63,260 nt of DNA, from NCBI GenBank assembly GCA_013203465.1, contig JABMNR010000084.1, forward strand, positions 1-63,260, read 5' to 3'. The position numbers and the translations under genes were made by a program. This stretch comes from Alphaproteobacteria bacterium (GTDB taxonomy: Bacteria > Pseudomonadota > Alphaproteobacteria > Thalassobaculales > Thalassobaculaceae). Below are positions 52,077 to 60,963 of this stretch, in pieces (within the stretch, counting starts at the first letter, position 1; each line of letters starts with the position of its first letter). The notes under the pieces were generated by a model. That model did no database searches. It had not been told where the DNA came from and saw only the letters and a program-made list of their open reading frames with translations.

Positions 52077-52807
52077 ACATGACGGCGATGTCGGTCGATG
52101 ACCTCAAGATCAAGATTTTCGCCGATGGCGCGGATCTGGAGGGCATGAAGACCATGGCGGCCAAGCCCTATATCAAGGGGCTGACGACCAATCCGACCCT
52201 GATGCGTAAGGTCGGTTTGACCGATTATGCCGCCTTCGCCAAGGCCGCGATCGCGGCCATCCCGGACAAGCCGATCTCCTTCGAGGTGTTCGCCGATGAG
52301 GCCGACGCCATGATCGCCCAGGGCCGGGTGATTGGTGGCTGGGGCGTGAACGTCAACGTCAAGATTCCGGTGACCAACACCAAGGGAGTCTTCATGGGCA
52401 AGGCGATCAGCGCGCTGTCCAAGGACGGTGTGGCGGTCAACGTCACCGCGATCATGACCCCGGGACAGGTGAAGCAGGTGGCCGAGGTGTTGGACCCGGC
52501 CACCCCCGCCATCGTTTCGGTGTTCGCCGGCCGCGTTGCCGACACCGGCCGCGATCCGATTCCGCTGATGACCGAATGCCTGGAAATCCTCAAGGACCGG
52601 CCGAAGGCCGAGCTGTTGTGGGCCAGCCCGCGCGAGCTGCTGAACATCATCCAGGCCAATGATATGGGGTGCCACATCATCACGGTGACCAATGATTTGC
52701 TGGGCAAGCTGGGCGGCCTCGGCAAGGATCTCGACCAGTTCAGCCTAGAGACCGTCAAGATGTTCGAGGGCGATGCCTCGGCCGCCGGGTTCACCATCGC
52801 GACCTGA
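52073..52807 (+). CDS. transaldolase-family protein (TalC/F6P-aldolase-like)
   Basis: A 244-residue class I aldolase. The Schiff-base lysine is in VNVNVKIPVTNTKG (residues about 91-104). The opening IKIFADGADLEGM and KGLTTNPTLMRK match the transaldolase signature. The short length fits the TalC/MipB subgroup. It overlaps the GmhB-like gene and sits with a split transketolase and heptose enzymes, so it may help make or rearrange a seven-carbon sugar such as sedoheptulose 7-phosphate (inference). Confidence 0.88.
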   Translation: MNMTAMSVDDLKIKIFADGADLEGMKTMAAKPYIKGLTTNPTLMRKVGLTDYAAFAKAAIAAIPDKPISFEVFADEADAMIAQGRVIGGWGVNVNVKIPVTNTKGVFMGKAISALSKDGVAVNVTAIMTPGQVKQVAEVLDPATPAIVSVFAGRVADTGRDPIPLMTECLEILKDRPKAELLWASPRELLNIIQANDMGCHIITVTNDLLGKLGGLGKDLDQFSLETVKMFEGDASAAGFTIAT

Positions 52808-52817
52808 GCACGCAACG

Positions 52818-53831
52818 ATGTCCGACAAACCCTATGCCGTCGTCACCGGCGGCGCCGGATTCATTGGCAGCCATGCCGTGGATCTGTTGCTGGCGCGTGG
52901 TTACCGGGTGCGCGCGATCGACAACCTGACCGGCGGCCGCGAGCTTAATCTCGCGCATCACGGCGACAATCAGGATCTGATCCGCGACTTCCGCGACATT
53001 CGTGACATCGCGCCGGATGACGCGGCCTTCGTGGGCGCGCGATCGGTGATTCACTTCGCCGGTATCGGCGACATCGTGCCGTCGATCGAACGGCCGTTGG
53101 AGTACATGTCGGTCAACGTCCAGGGCACCGCCCAGGTGTTGGAGGCGTCGCGCCACGCCGGGGTGAAGAAATTCGTCTATGCCGCCTCGTCCTCTTGCTA
53201 CGGGCTGGCCGACACACCGACCCGCGAGGACCATCCGATCCGCCCGCAATACCCCTACGCGCTGTCCAAGTACCAGGGCGAGCAGGCGGCGTTTCACTGG
53301 CACCAGGTGTACGGCCTGCCGGTTAACGTGATCCGCATTTTCAACGCCTACGGCACCCGCTCGCGCACCTCGGGGGCCTATGGCGCGGTGTTCGGGGTCT
53401 TCCTGCGGCAGAAGATCGCCGGCGAGCCGTTCACGGTGGTCGGCGATGGCACGCAATCCCGCGATTTCCTGTTCGTGACCGATGTCGCCAAGGCGTTTCT
53501 GGCCGCCGCCGAAACCGACAAGGTCGGCGAGGTCTGGAACCTCGGTGCCGGCAACCCGCAAACGGTGAACCATTTGGTCGAGCTGTTGGGCGGGCCGGTG
53601 GTGCACATCCCGAAACGGCCGGGCGAGCCCGACTGTACATGGGCCGACACCACGAAGATAATACGCGACCTCGACTGGCGGCCCGAGGTGTCGTTCGAGG
53701 ATGGTGTCGCCCGCATGCTGGCTCAGCTCGATTACTGGCGCGAGGCGCCGCTGTGGACCCCGGACAGCATCGCCAGCGCCACCAAGATCTGGTTCGACTA
53801 TCTCGGAAACAAGGAGGAGCGGTCGCGGTGA
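52818..53831 (+). CDS. NAD-dependent epimerase/dehydratase (UDP-glucose 4-epimerase-like)
   Basis: A 337-residue extended SDR. VTGGAGFIGSHAVDLLLARGY opens the fold, the serine strand is FVYAASSSCYG, and the catalytic YALSK is intact. QSRDFLFVTDVAKAFLAA follows, as in GalE and WbpP relatives. The ATG at 52818 lies 10 bases after the transaldolase stop. It shares a GTGA overlap with the HldE-like fusion, which suggests joint work on a heptose nucleotide. Confidence 0.9.
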   Translation: MSDKPYAVVTGGAGFIGSHAVDLLLARGYRVRAIDNLTGGRELNLAHHGDNQDLIRDFRDIRDIAPDDAAFVGARSVIHFAGIGDIVPSIERPLEYMSVNVQGTAQVLEASRHAGVKKFVYAASSSCYGLADTPTREDHPIRPQYPYALSKYQGEQAAFHWHQVYGLPVNVIRIFNAYGTRSRTSGAYGAVFGVFLRQKIAGEPFTVVGDGTQSRDFLFVTDVAKAFLAAAETDKVGEVWNLGAGNPQTVNHLVELLGGPVVHIPKRPGEPDCTWADTTKIIRDLDWRPEVSFEDGVARMLAQLDYWREAPLWTPDSIASATKIWFDYLGNKEERSR

Positions 53832-55369
53832 TCGACGACGCCTACAAGCACAAGGTCAAGACCGCCGAGGAGATCGCCGCCATCATCGGCGCGCCGCCAC
53901 GCGAGAAGCCGGTGGTGATGTGTCACGGCACCTTCGATCTTGTGCATCCCGGCCACATTCGTCATCTGGTCTACGCCCGCTCCAAGGGTGGGATGCTGGT
54001 GGTCGGCGTGACGGCGGACCAGCACGTGAACAAGGCGGATCACCGCCCGTTCGTGCCGGAGAATCTGCGCGCCCTGAACCTGGCCGCGCTGGAGACCGTC
54101 GACTACGTGGTCATCGACCCGCACGAGACGCCGATCCAGAACATCCTGACGATCAAGCCGGATTATTTCGTCAAGGGGTACGAGTATCAGAAGGGCGGGT
54201 TGCATCCGCGCACCGCCGAGGAGAAACAGGCGGTCGAGAGTTATGGCGGCGAGGTGATCTTCACGCCCGGTGATATTGTCTATTCGTCCTCGGCGATCAT
54301 CGAATCGGGGCCGCCGGATTTGGCGGTCGAGAAGCTGATCAACTTGCTGGACGGCGAGAAGCGCAGCTTCGACGATTTGAAGGCCGCGCTCAACATCCTG
54401 CGCGGCCAAAAGGTTCATGTGGTCGGCGACACCATCGTCGACTCCCTGACCGTGACCTCGATGATCGGGGCGAGCGGCAAGACGCCGACCCTCAGCGTGC
54501 GTTACGAGGGCAAGCGCGACTACGTCGGCGGCGCCGGCATCGTTGCCAAACACCTCAAGGCGGCCGGCGCCGAGGTCACGTTCTCGACCGTGTTGGGAGA
54601 CGACGCGCTGGCGGATTTCGTGCGCGAGGACTTGGCTCGGGCCGGGGTGACGCTCGCCGAGGTGGTCGACCTGACCCGGCCGACCATCAACAAGAACGCG
54701 ATCATCGCCAGCGGCTACCGCATGTTGAAGATCGACACTTTGGACAATCGGGCGATCTCCGAGCAGATTTGCAATCGGTTCGCCGAGAACATCCGCACCG
54801 TGCCGAGCGACATCGTGGTGTTCAGCGATTTCCGTCACGGCATGTTCAGCCGGGAGTCCATCCCGATGTTGACCGCGGCGATCCCGGAGGGCCGCTTCAA
54901 GGTGGCGGACAGCCAGGTGGCCAGCCGCTGGGGTAATATTCTCGACTTCCGAGGGTTCGATCTGATCACCCCGAACGAAAAGGAAGCGCGCTTCTCCATG
55001 GGCGATCAAGACACGGTGATCCGGCCGCTTGGCTCCCGGTTGTACGAGGAGGCCCGCTGCAAGGTGCTGATCCTGAAGCTCGGATCGCGCGGCGCCATGA
55101 CCTTCCGCGAGGCCGGTGGCGAGTTGCGTAGTTTCTTCGGTGTCGACAGCTTCGCCGATCACGTGATTGACGCGGTCGGCTCGGGCGACGCGTTGTTGGC
55201 CTACGCCGCGCTGGCGCTTAAGGCGACCGGCGATCCGGTCACCGCCTCGATCCTGGGCTCGATGGCGGCGGCGGTCGAGTGCGAGATCGACGGCAACATC
55301 CCGGTCGAACCGGAGATGGTGCTCAAGAAGATCGAGATCTACGAGCGTCGCGCCAACTTCGCGGGATGA
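53828..55369 (+). CDS. domain-swapped HldE-like fusion: nucleotidyltransferase then PfkB kinase
   Basis: A 513-residue bifunctional protein. Residues about 28-170 form an RfaE2-type nucleotidyltransferase with MCHGTFDLVHPGHIRHL (HxGH motif) and DYFVKGYEYQKGG. Residues about 195-510 form a PfkB/RfaE1-type kinase with KVHVVGDTIVDSL, VGGAGIVAKHLKAAGA and DAVGSGDALLAYAAL. In ordinary HldE the kinase comes first, so the order here is reversed. The GTG start at 53828 overlaps the SDR stop, with AAGGAGGAG upstream. It probably makes an activated heptose or other sugar from its 7-phosphate. Confidence 0.87.
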   Translation: MIDDAYKHKVKTAEEIAAIIGAPPREKPVVMCHGTFDLVHPGHIRHLVYARSKGGMLVVGVTADQHVNKADHRPFVPENLRALNLAALETVDYVVIDPHETPIQNILTIKPDYFVKGYEYQKGGLHPRTAEEKQAVESYGGEVIFTPGDIVYSSSAIIESGPPDLAVEKLINLLDGEKRSFDDLKAALNILRGQKVHVVGDTIVDSLTVTSMIGASGKTPTLSVRYEGKRDYVGGAGIVAKHLKAAGAEVTFSTVLGDDALADFVREDLARAGVTLAEVVDLTRPTINKNAIIASGYRMLKIDTLDNRAISEQICNRFAENIRTVPSDIVVFSDFRHGMFSRESIPMLTAAIPEGRFKVADSQVASRWGNILDFRGFDLITPNEKEARFSMGDQDTVIRPLGSRLYEEARCKVLILKLGSRGAMTFREAGGELRSFFGVDSFADHVIDAVGSGDALLAYAALALKATGDPVTASILGSMAAAVECEIDGNIPVEPEMVLKKIEIYERRANFAG

Positions 55370-56322
55370 GGCCGAACATGCGGGTCGTCATCGTCGGCCA
55401 TGGAGTGCAGGGCCGCAAACGCCGCGCGGTCGCGGGAGCCGACGCGGTCGCCGTGGTTGATCCTGTGGCGCCCGAGGCTGACGCCACGGACCTCGCCGCG
55501 ATCCCGTTCGACACCTTCGACGCCGCCATTGTCTGCACCCCGGACGGCCCCAAGCCGGCCCTGCTCAAGACGCTTCTGGGCGCCGGCAAGCATGTGCTGG
55601 TCGAGAAACCGCTGATCGCCGAGGATGACGCGACGCTGGCCGAGTTGGCGGAGATCGCGGCGGGTGCCGGTGCGGTGTGCGTCACCGCCTACAACCACCG
55701 TTTCGAGCCGCACTACGTCCGCATGCGCGAGCTGATCCACTCGGGTGACCTGGGCCGGATTTACAGCGTGCGGATGTTCTACGGCAACGGCACTGCCCGG
55801 CTGGTGCGCGACAGCGCCTGGCGCGATCAGGGGGCCGGGGTGCTGCCCGACCTGGGCTCGCACCTGCTCGACATTCTGAAGGTCTGGATGCCGGAGGCCG
55901 AGCAGTGGGAGTATGGCGTTCGCGTGGCTCGGCGGCACGAGAACCGGTCGTTCGACCACGTGGTAGTGGCGGCCGATCCGGCCGATGGCCCGACGGTGCA
56001 GCTGGAAATGACCATGCTGTCCTGGCGCAACCATTTCACCTGCGACGTGTTCGCCGAACGCGGCAGCGCGCATATCGACTCGTTGTGCAAATGGGGACCC
56101 AGCACCTTCACCCACCGCACCCGGGTGCTGCCCTCGGGCCGGCCGCCGGAGGAGGCGGTGACCCTGGTGCAGGCCGACCCGACCTGGGAGGCGGAATACG
56201 CGCACTTCAAGCAGCTCTGCGCCGAGGGCCGGGGCAGCGGGATCGGCAACGACATCTGGTTGAACCGCACCCTGCGCGGGTTGGCGCGCGAGGCTTTCGA
56301 TCGGTTCGGTGAGGGGGCATGA
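55366..56322 (+). CDS. Gfo/Idh/MocA-family oxidoreductase
   Basis: A 318-residue NAD(P) oxidoreductase. VVIVGHGVQGRKRRAVAG forms the Rossmann loop. HVLVEKPLIAEDDATLAEL carries the EKP motif. The substrate domain has VLPDLGSHLLDILKVWMP, with Asp and His at the catalytic positions. The start overlaps the HldE-like stop, and its stop overlaps the next gene; an inner ATG at 55378 is the alternative. Likely oxidises or reduces a sugar-nucleotide ring carbon. Confidence 0.88.
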   Translation: MRPNMRVVIVGHGVQGRKRRAVAGADAVAVVDPVAPEADATDLAAIPFDTFDAAIVCTPDGPKPALLKTLLGAGKHVLVEKPLIAEDDATLAELAEIAAGAGAVCVTAYNHRFEPHYVRMRELIHSGDLGRIYSVRMFYGNGTARLVRDSAWRDQGAGVLPDLGSHLLDILKVWMPEAEQWEYGVRVARRHENRSFDHVVVAADPADGPTVQLEMTMLSWRNHFTCDVFAERGSAHIDSLCKWGPSTFTHRTRVLPSGRPPEEAVTLVQADPTWEAEYAHFKQLCAEGRGSGIGNDIWLNRTLRGLAREAFDRFGEGA

Positions 56323-57611
56323 CGGCTCCGGTAATTGCCTATTGCGGCATGACTCACCTCGGGCTGGTGTCCGGCACCGCCGCCGCCGCCAAGGGCTTCG
56401 AGACCATTCTGTTCGACCCCGATCGGGCGGTGATCACCCGGTTGCGGGCGGCCGATCTGCCGGTGTCCGAACCCGGTCTGGACGCGGCCTTCGCCGCTCA
56501 CGGCGCGCGATTGACGATCACGGCGGAGATCAAGGATTTGGCCCGGGCCGACGTGGTCTATCTGGCGCCGGACGTGCCGACCGATGACACCGGGGCGTCC
56601 GATCTGTCGGCGGTCAAGGACCTTCTGGCCGTCGTGGCTCCGGCGTTGCGCGACGACACGGTCCTGGTGATCCTGAGCCAGGTGCCTCCGGGCTTCACCC
56701 GTGGCCTCACCGGGGTGCGCGGCCCGCTGTATTACCAAGTCGAAACCTTGGTGTTCGGCATCGCCCTGCAGCGCGCGGTGCAGCCGGAGCGGTACATTGT
56801 CGGTTGTGCCGAGCCGGCGGCCGCGTTGCCCGCCGCCTTCAGGGCCTATCTGGAAGCTTTCGGGTGCCCGATCCTGCCGATGCGCTACGAGAGCGCCGAG
56901 CTGGCCAAGATATCGATCAACATGTGTCTGGTCGCTTCCGTCGGGGTCGCCAATACCATGGCGGAGATTTGCGAGAACACCGGCGCCGACTGGTCGGAAA
57001 TAGCGCCCTCGCTGAAACTCGACCGGCGGATCGGTCCCTACAGCTACCTCGCGCCCGGGCTTGGCCTCGCCGGCGGCAATCTGGAGCGCGATCTGGCCAC
57101 CGTCATGCGCCTGGGTGCGGTGCATGGCACCGACACCGGCATCGTCGCCGCCTGGGTGGCGAATTCCAACTGGCGCAAGGGATGGGCGGCGCGCACCCTG
57201 AAGACACGGGTGCTTGATGCGAATCCACGCGCGCGCATTGCCGTGCTGGGTCTCGCCTACAAGCAGGACACCCACTCCACCAAGAACTCACCAAGCCTGG
57301 CGCTACTGGCCGAGCTGGATGGTGCCCACGTGACCGTGCACGATCCGGTGGTGCCGGCCGCCGCCGCGCCGATCCCGGTCGTCGCCGCCGAAGACCCCCT
57401 GGTCTGTGTGGCCGGTGCGGACGCGCTGTGCATTATGACGCCCTGGGCCGTGTACAAAGCCCTGGATCCCGCCGCGATCGCCGAGGCCATGGGCGGCCGT
57501 ATCGTGCTTGATCCCTACCGCGTGTTGGACGGCGCGGCGGCGCGGGCCGCCGGGCTGGACTGGATCACCCTTGGGGTGTCCGCCGATCAAGAGGAACAAC
57601 GACCATGCTGA
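56319..57611 (+). CDS. UDP-glucose/GDP-mannose dehydrogenase family protein lacking the catalytic cysteine
   Basis: A 430-residue protein with the full three-domain layout of nucleotide-sugar dehydrogenases: N-terminal NAD domain (AYCGMTHLGLVSG), central helical domain (ESAELAKISINMCLVASVGVAN) and C-terminal nucleotide domain (IAVLGLAYKQDTHSTKNSP). The usual GGxCxxKD loop with the catalytic Cys reads LAGGNLERD, so Asn254 replaces Cys and Arg-Asp replaces Lys-Asp. Four-electron oxidation to a uronic acid by the normal thioester route looks impossible. It may do a two-electron step or another reaction. ATGA-coupled to the Gfo/Idh/MocA gene. Confidence 0.85.
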   Translation: MTAPVIAYCGMTHLGLVSGTAAAAKGFETILFDPDRAVITRLRAADLPVSEPGLDAAFAAHGARLTITAEIKDLARADVVYLAPDVPTDDTGASDLSAVKDLLAVVAPALRDDTVLVILSQVPPGFTRGLTGVRGPLYYQVETLVFGIALQRAVQPERYIVGCAEPAAALPAAFRAYLEAFGCPILPMRYESAELAKISINMCLVASVGVANTMAEICENTGADWSEIAPSLKLDRRIGPYSYLAPGLGLAGGNLERDLATVMRLGAVHGTDTGIVAAWVANSNWRKGWAARTLKTRVLDANPRARIAVLGLAYKQDTHSTKNSPSLALLAELDGAHVTVHDPVVPAAAAPIPVVAAEDPLVCVAGADALCIMTPWAVYKALDPAAIAEAMGGRIVLDPYRVLDGAAARAAGLDWITLGVSADQEEQRPC

Positions 57612-58486
57612 CCCATCGCCTTGTGCAACCCGACAACCCGGTTCGCACGGTGGTGCTGGGCCCTGGCTTCATCGGTGGGGCCGCCGCCGATGCACTGGAG
57701 AAGGAAGGCGCCACGGTCGAGCGCTGGGGACGGGCGGCGGTCGATTTGCTGGCGGACGGCGCGGCCGAGGCTTTGGCGGGCAAGCTGCGCGCCGAGGATG
57801 TCCTGGTCGTCGTCTCGGCCGAGGCGCCGTGCAAGAACGGCGCGATGCTGGAACGCAACATCGCCATGATGAACGCGGTGGTCGAGGCCCTGAAGGCGCG
57901 GCCGGTCGAGCATGTGATCTACGTGTCCTCGGATGCGGTGTACCGCGACAGCCTGGAGCCGTTGACCGAGGACAGCTGCGCCGAGCCGGGATCGTTGCAC
58001 GGCGTGATGCATCTGGCGCGCGAGCGCATGTTGATCGACGAGGCCGGATTGCCGCTCGGCATCCTGCGGCCGACCCTGGTCTATGGCGCCGCCGACCCGC
58101 ACAACGGCTACGGCCCGAACCGGTTTCGCCGCCAGGCGCTGGCCGGTGAGACCATCACCCTGTTCGGTGAGGGCGAGGAACGGCGTGATCATGTGCTGGT
58201 CGACGATCTGGCGGATTTGCTGGCTCGGATGGTCCGCCGCCGTTCGGTCGGCGTGCTTAACGGCGCCACCGGTGACGTGCACAGCTTCCGCGCGGTGGCC
58301 CAGATGGTGATCTCCCATGTCAACGCGCCGCCGACGATTGTCGGCTCTCCCCGATCCGGTCCGATGCCGCATAACGGCTACCGGCCGTTCGATCCGATCG
58401 CGACCCTTCGCGCGTTCCCGAATTTCCGCTATACCCCGCTCGCGGAGGGTTTGGCGTTGACCCATCGGCGCGTCGCCGGGGGCTGA
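57605..58486 (+). CDS. SDR-fold protein without the Tyr-Lys pair
   Basis: A 293-residue extended SDR relative with Rossmann loop VVLGPGFIGGAAADAL and the strand VIYVSSDAVYRD. The catalytic YxxxK expected near residue 132 is absent; the place reads SLHGVMHLARE, without Tyr or Lys. ILRPTLVYGAADPHNGYGPNRF and RDHVLVDDLADLL are kept. It is therefore probably not a normal epimerase; it could be a reductase with other residues, or a binding protein. It overlaps the previous gene by 7 bases. Confidence 0.78.
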   Translation: MLTHRLVQPDNPVRTVVLGPGFIGGAAADALEKEGATVERWGRAAVDLLADGAAEALAGKLRAEDVLVVVSAEAPCKNGAMLERNIAMMNAVVEALKARPVEHVIYVSSDAVYRDSLEPLTEDSCAEPGSLHGVMHLARERMLIDEAGLPLGILRPTLVYGAADPHNGYGPNRFRRQALAGETITLFGEGEERRDHVLVDDLADLLARMVRRRSVGVLNGATGDVHSFRAVAQMVISHVNAPPTIVGSPRSGPMPHNGYRPFDPIATLRAFPNFRYTPLAEGLALTHRRVAGG

Positions 58487-58514
58487 CCCACCGTCCGAGC
58501 ATCGGAGGAACCGC

Positions 58515-59174
58515 ATGGCCGAGGCCAACCTGCTCAACCGCCTGCCGAAGAGCAAGCGCAACGTCAAGGTGCGCGAGCATGCCAAGACCGACGAGCACAT
58601 CCGGATCAGCCGTGAATACGGCGAGATGTATTTCGATGGCCCGCGCGAGTACGGCTATGGCGGCTACCGCTACGATGGCCGCTGGGTGCCGATCGCCGAG
58701 GACATGATCGCGCATTTCGGCCTGAAGCCGGGAATGCGCGTGCTCGACGTCGGCTGCGCCAAGGGTTTTCTGGTCAAGGATTTCATGATCGCCTGCCCGG
58801 GGTTGGAGGCGTTCGGTCTCGACATCTCGGACTACGCCATGAAGCATTGCGAGCCGGAGGTGGTCGGCCGTCTGCATCTCGGCTCCGCCCACAGCCTGCC
58901 GTTCCCCGATCACAGTTTCGACGCGGTGATCTCGCTCAACACCCTGCACAATCTGGAGAAGCCGCACTTGATCACGGCGCTCCGGGAGATCATGCGGGTG
59001 ACCAAGGGGAGCAACGCGTTCGTCCAGGTCGACAGCTACCGCACCGAGGAAGAACGCGCGATCTTCGTCGACTGGGTGTTGACCGCCTACACCCACGACT
59101 ACCCCGAGGGGTGGAAGAAGATCTTCGACGAGGCCGGGTATACCGGCGACTACTACTGGACCCTGATTTCCTGA
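58515..59174 (+). CDS. class I SAM-dependent methyltransferase
   Basis: A 219-residue methyltransferase. SAM motif I is RVLDVGCAKGFLVKDFM (residues about 75-91), the acidic strand is AFGLDISDYAMKHCEP, and the later motif is FDAVISLNTLHNLEKP. The first 70 residues carry a basic N-terminus (NRLPKSKRNVKVREHAK). GGAGGA precedes the ATG at 58515. It stands between the SDR-fold protein and the split transketolase. Confidence 0.88.
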   Translation: MAEANLLNRLPKSKRNVKVREHAKTDEHIRISREYGEMYFDGPREYGYGGYRYDGRWVPIAEDMIAHFGLKPGMRVLDVGCAKGFLVKDFMIACPGLEAFGLDISDYAMKHCEPEVVGRLHLGSAHSLPFPDHSFDAVISLNTLHNLEKPHLITALREIMRVTKGSNAFVQVDSYRTEEERAIFVDWVLTAYTHDYPEGWKKIFDEAGYTGDYYWTLIS

Positions 59175-59193
59175 CGCCGGAGGCACAGGCCCA

Positions 59194-60027
59194 ATGATCG
59201 CCAAGGCCGGACACAACCGCTTCGATCCCGCCGAGTCACGCAAGCGCTGCATGCGTTACCGCAAGAGAATCCTGGACATCTCCCAGACGGTTAGCGCCCT
59301 GCACGCGGCGGGCGCGTTCTCCTGCATGGAGTTGACCGATACCTGCTATCACGGGCTGATGCGGCCCGACGGCCAGGACACGTTTCTGATGTCCAAGGGC
59401 CATGGCTGCATGGCGCAGTACACGGTCCTGGAGGATATCGGTGTCCTGCCGACCGCGGATCTGGACGCCTACTGCACGGCGCACGGCATCCTGGGCGCGC
59501 ACCCGGATTACGGCAATCCAGGGATCGAGGCCTCAACCGGCTCGCTCGGCCATGGCATGGCGATGGCGGTCGGCATGGCGGTGGCCGAGCGCAACAAGGC
59601 GGGCGGAAGCGCCGAGGCCGGGATGGTCTACTGCATCCTGTCCGACGGCGAGATTCAAGAAGGCTCCACCTGGGAGGCGATCATGATGGCCTCCACCTTG
59701 GGGCTGACCAATCTGGTGGCGCTCGTCGACAACAACGACTTCCAGTCGCTTGGCCGAACCTCCGAGACCCACCCGAGTTTCTATCCGCTGGATGACAAAC
59801 TCGAAGCTTTTGGCTGGGAAACGGCCGAGGTCAACGGCCATGACGCGGCCGCGATCTACGATGCCGTCGCCGGTCGCGCGGGCGACAAGCCGTTCGTCCT
59901 GATCGCCAAGACGGTAAAGGGCCGTGGGGTGTCCTACATGGAGAACGTGCCGATCTGGCATTACCGCTCGCCCAATGCCGACGAATACCATCAGGCGCTC
60001 GCCGAGTTGAGGGAGATCGCGTCGTGA
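59194..60027 (+). CDS. transketolase-like protein, N-terminal (ThDP-binding) half
   Basis: A 277-residue subunit equal to the N-terminal part of transketolase. The ThDP/metal motif is SDGEIQEGSTWEAIMMASTLGLTNLVALVDNND (residues about 149-181), and STGSLGHGMAMAVGMA lies before it. The C-terminal half is a separate gene, joined by a GTGA overlap, as in many archaeal and glycan-cluster split transketolases. It may move two-carbon units in making a branched or seven-carbon sugar. Confidence 0.9.
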   Translation: MIAKAGHNRFDPAESRKRCMRYRKRILDISQTVSALHAAGAFSCMELTDTCYHGLMRPDGQDTFLMSKGHGCMAQYTVLEDIGVLPTADLDAYCTAHGILGAHPDYGNPGIEASTGSLGHGMAMAVGMAVAERNKAGGSAEAGMVYCILSDGEIQEGSTWEAIMMASTLGLTNLVALVDNNDFQSLGRTSETHPSFYPLDDKLEAFGWETAEVNGHDAAAIYDAVAGRAGDKPFVLIAKTVKGRGVSYMENVPIWHYRSPNADEYHQALAELREIAS

Positions 60028-60944
60028 GGAACACCTTCGCCGAAGTCCTCTACGGTCTCGCCAAGGACGACCCGCGCATCTACATCGTGGTGGCCGACAT
60101 CTCGCCGGCCGGCTCGATGGGCAAATTCCGCGAGGAGTTTCCCGAGCGTTTCATCAACGTCGGCGTCGCCGAGCAGTCGATGATCGGTATTTGCGCCGGT
60201 CTCGCGCTCAAGGGCATGCGGCCGTTCGCCTACACCATCGCGACCTTCTCGCTGTACCGGCCGTTCGAGTTCGTGCGCGACGATCTGGGTTACCAAAATC
60301 TACCGGTCACCGTAGTCGGCATCGGTGGCGGCGTCATCTACTCAACCCTCGGCGGCACCCACTACGCCCAGGAGGACATCGCCATCGCCGGCGCCATCCC
60401 GAACATGTCGATCATCGCGCCGTGCGATCCGGTCGAGGCGACCGAGGCGACCAGGTGGTTGGTACAGCGCGAGGGTGGCGGGCCGGTGTATTTCCGCTTC
60501 GGCAAGGCGGGCGAGCCGACCCTGACCGGCCCGGACAGCGATCCCTGGGCGTTCGGCAAGCTGCGGTACTTGCGCCGTGGCGAGGATGTGGCCGTGCTGT
60601 CCTATGGCGTGATCACCAAGATGGCGGCGCAAGTCGCCGACGCGCTGACCGAGGATGGCCATTCGGTGTCGCTGGCGGTCTGTCATACCCTCAAGCCGCT
60701 GGACCGCGACGGCATCGCCGATCTGTTGCGCCGGCACAAGCGGGTCATCGTGATCGAAGAGCACGCCCCGCAGGGCGGGCTGGCGCCGCAGACCAAGCAA
60801 ATCGCCTGGGATATCCGCGCCGAGTGCGTCCTCGACACCTTCACCCTCAAGGACGAGTTCGTGCACTGCTATGGCAGCCACGAGGACATCCTTGCCGCCC
60901 ACGGCCTCTCCGTCGACCGCATCTTGGCGACGGTGCGCGGCTGA
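60024..60944 (+). CDS. transketolase-like protein, C-terminal half
   Basis: A 306-residue subunit equal to the pyrimidine-binding and C-terminal parts of transketolase. RFINVGVAEQSMIGICAGLALKGMRPFAYTIATF carries the ThDP-activating Glu region; the C-terminal sheet domain starts around VAVLSYGVITKMAAQVADAL. The GTG start overlaps the stop of the N-terminal subunit. The two together match one transketolase in length. A housekeeping copy probably exists elsewhere in the genome. Confidence 0.9.
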   Translation: MRNTFAEVLYGLAKDDPRIYIVVADISPAGSMGKFREEFPERFINVGVAEQSMIGICAGLALKGMRPFAYTIATFSLYRPFEFVRDDLGYQNLPVTVVGIGGGVIYSTLGGTHYAQEDIAIAGAIPNMSIIAPCDPVEATEATRWLVQREGGGPVYFRFGKAGEPTLTGPDSDPWAFGKLRYLRRGEDVAVLSYGVITKMAAQVADALTEDGHSVSLAVCHTLKPLDRDGIADLLRRHKRVIVIEEHAPQGGLAPQTKQIAWDIRAECVLDTFTLKDEFVHCYGSHEDILAAHGLSVDRILATVRG

Positions 60945-60963
60945 GCCGGGCGGCGCTCGGGTC

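Noticed and set aside
53798-55162. A 454-codon open frame on the minus strand over the HldE-like fusion
   Set aside because: Composition is typical of an antisense shadow; the plus-strand gene has both catalytic motifs and a strong ribosome-binding site.
55827-57275. A 482-codon open frame on the minus strand
   Set aside because: Antisense to the Gfo/Idh/MocA and dehydrogenase genes, which have full motif sets and overlapped starts. No domain is seen in the antisense product.
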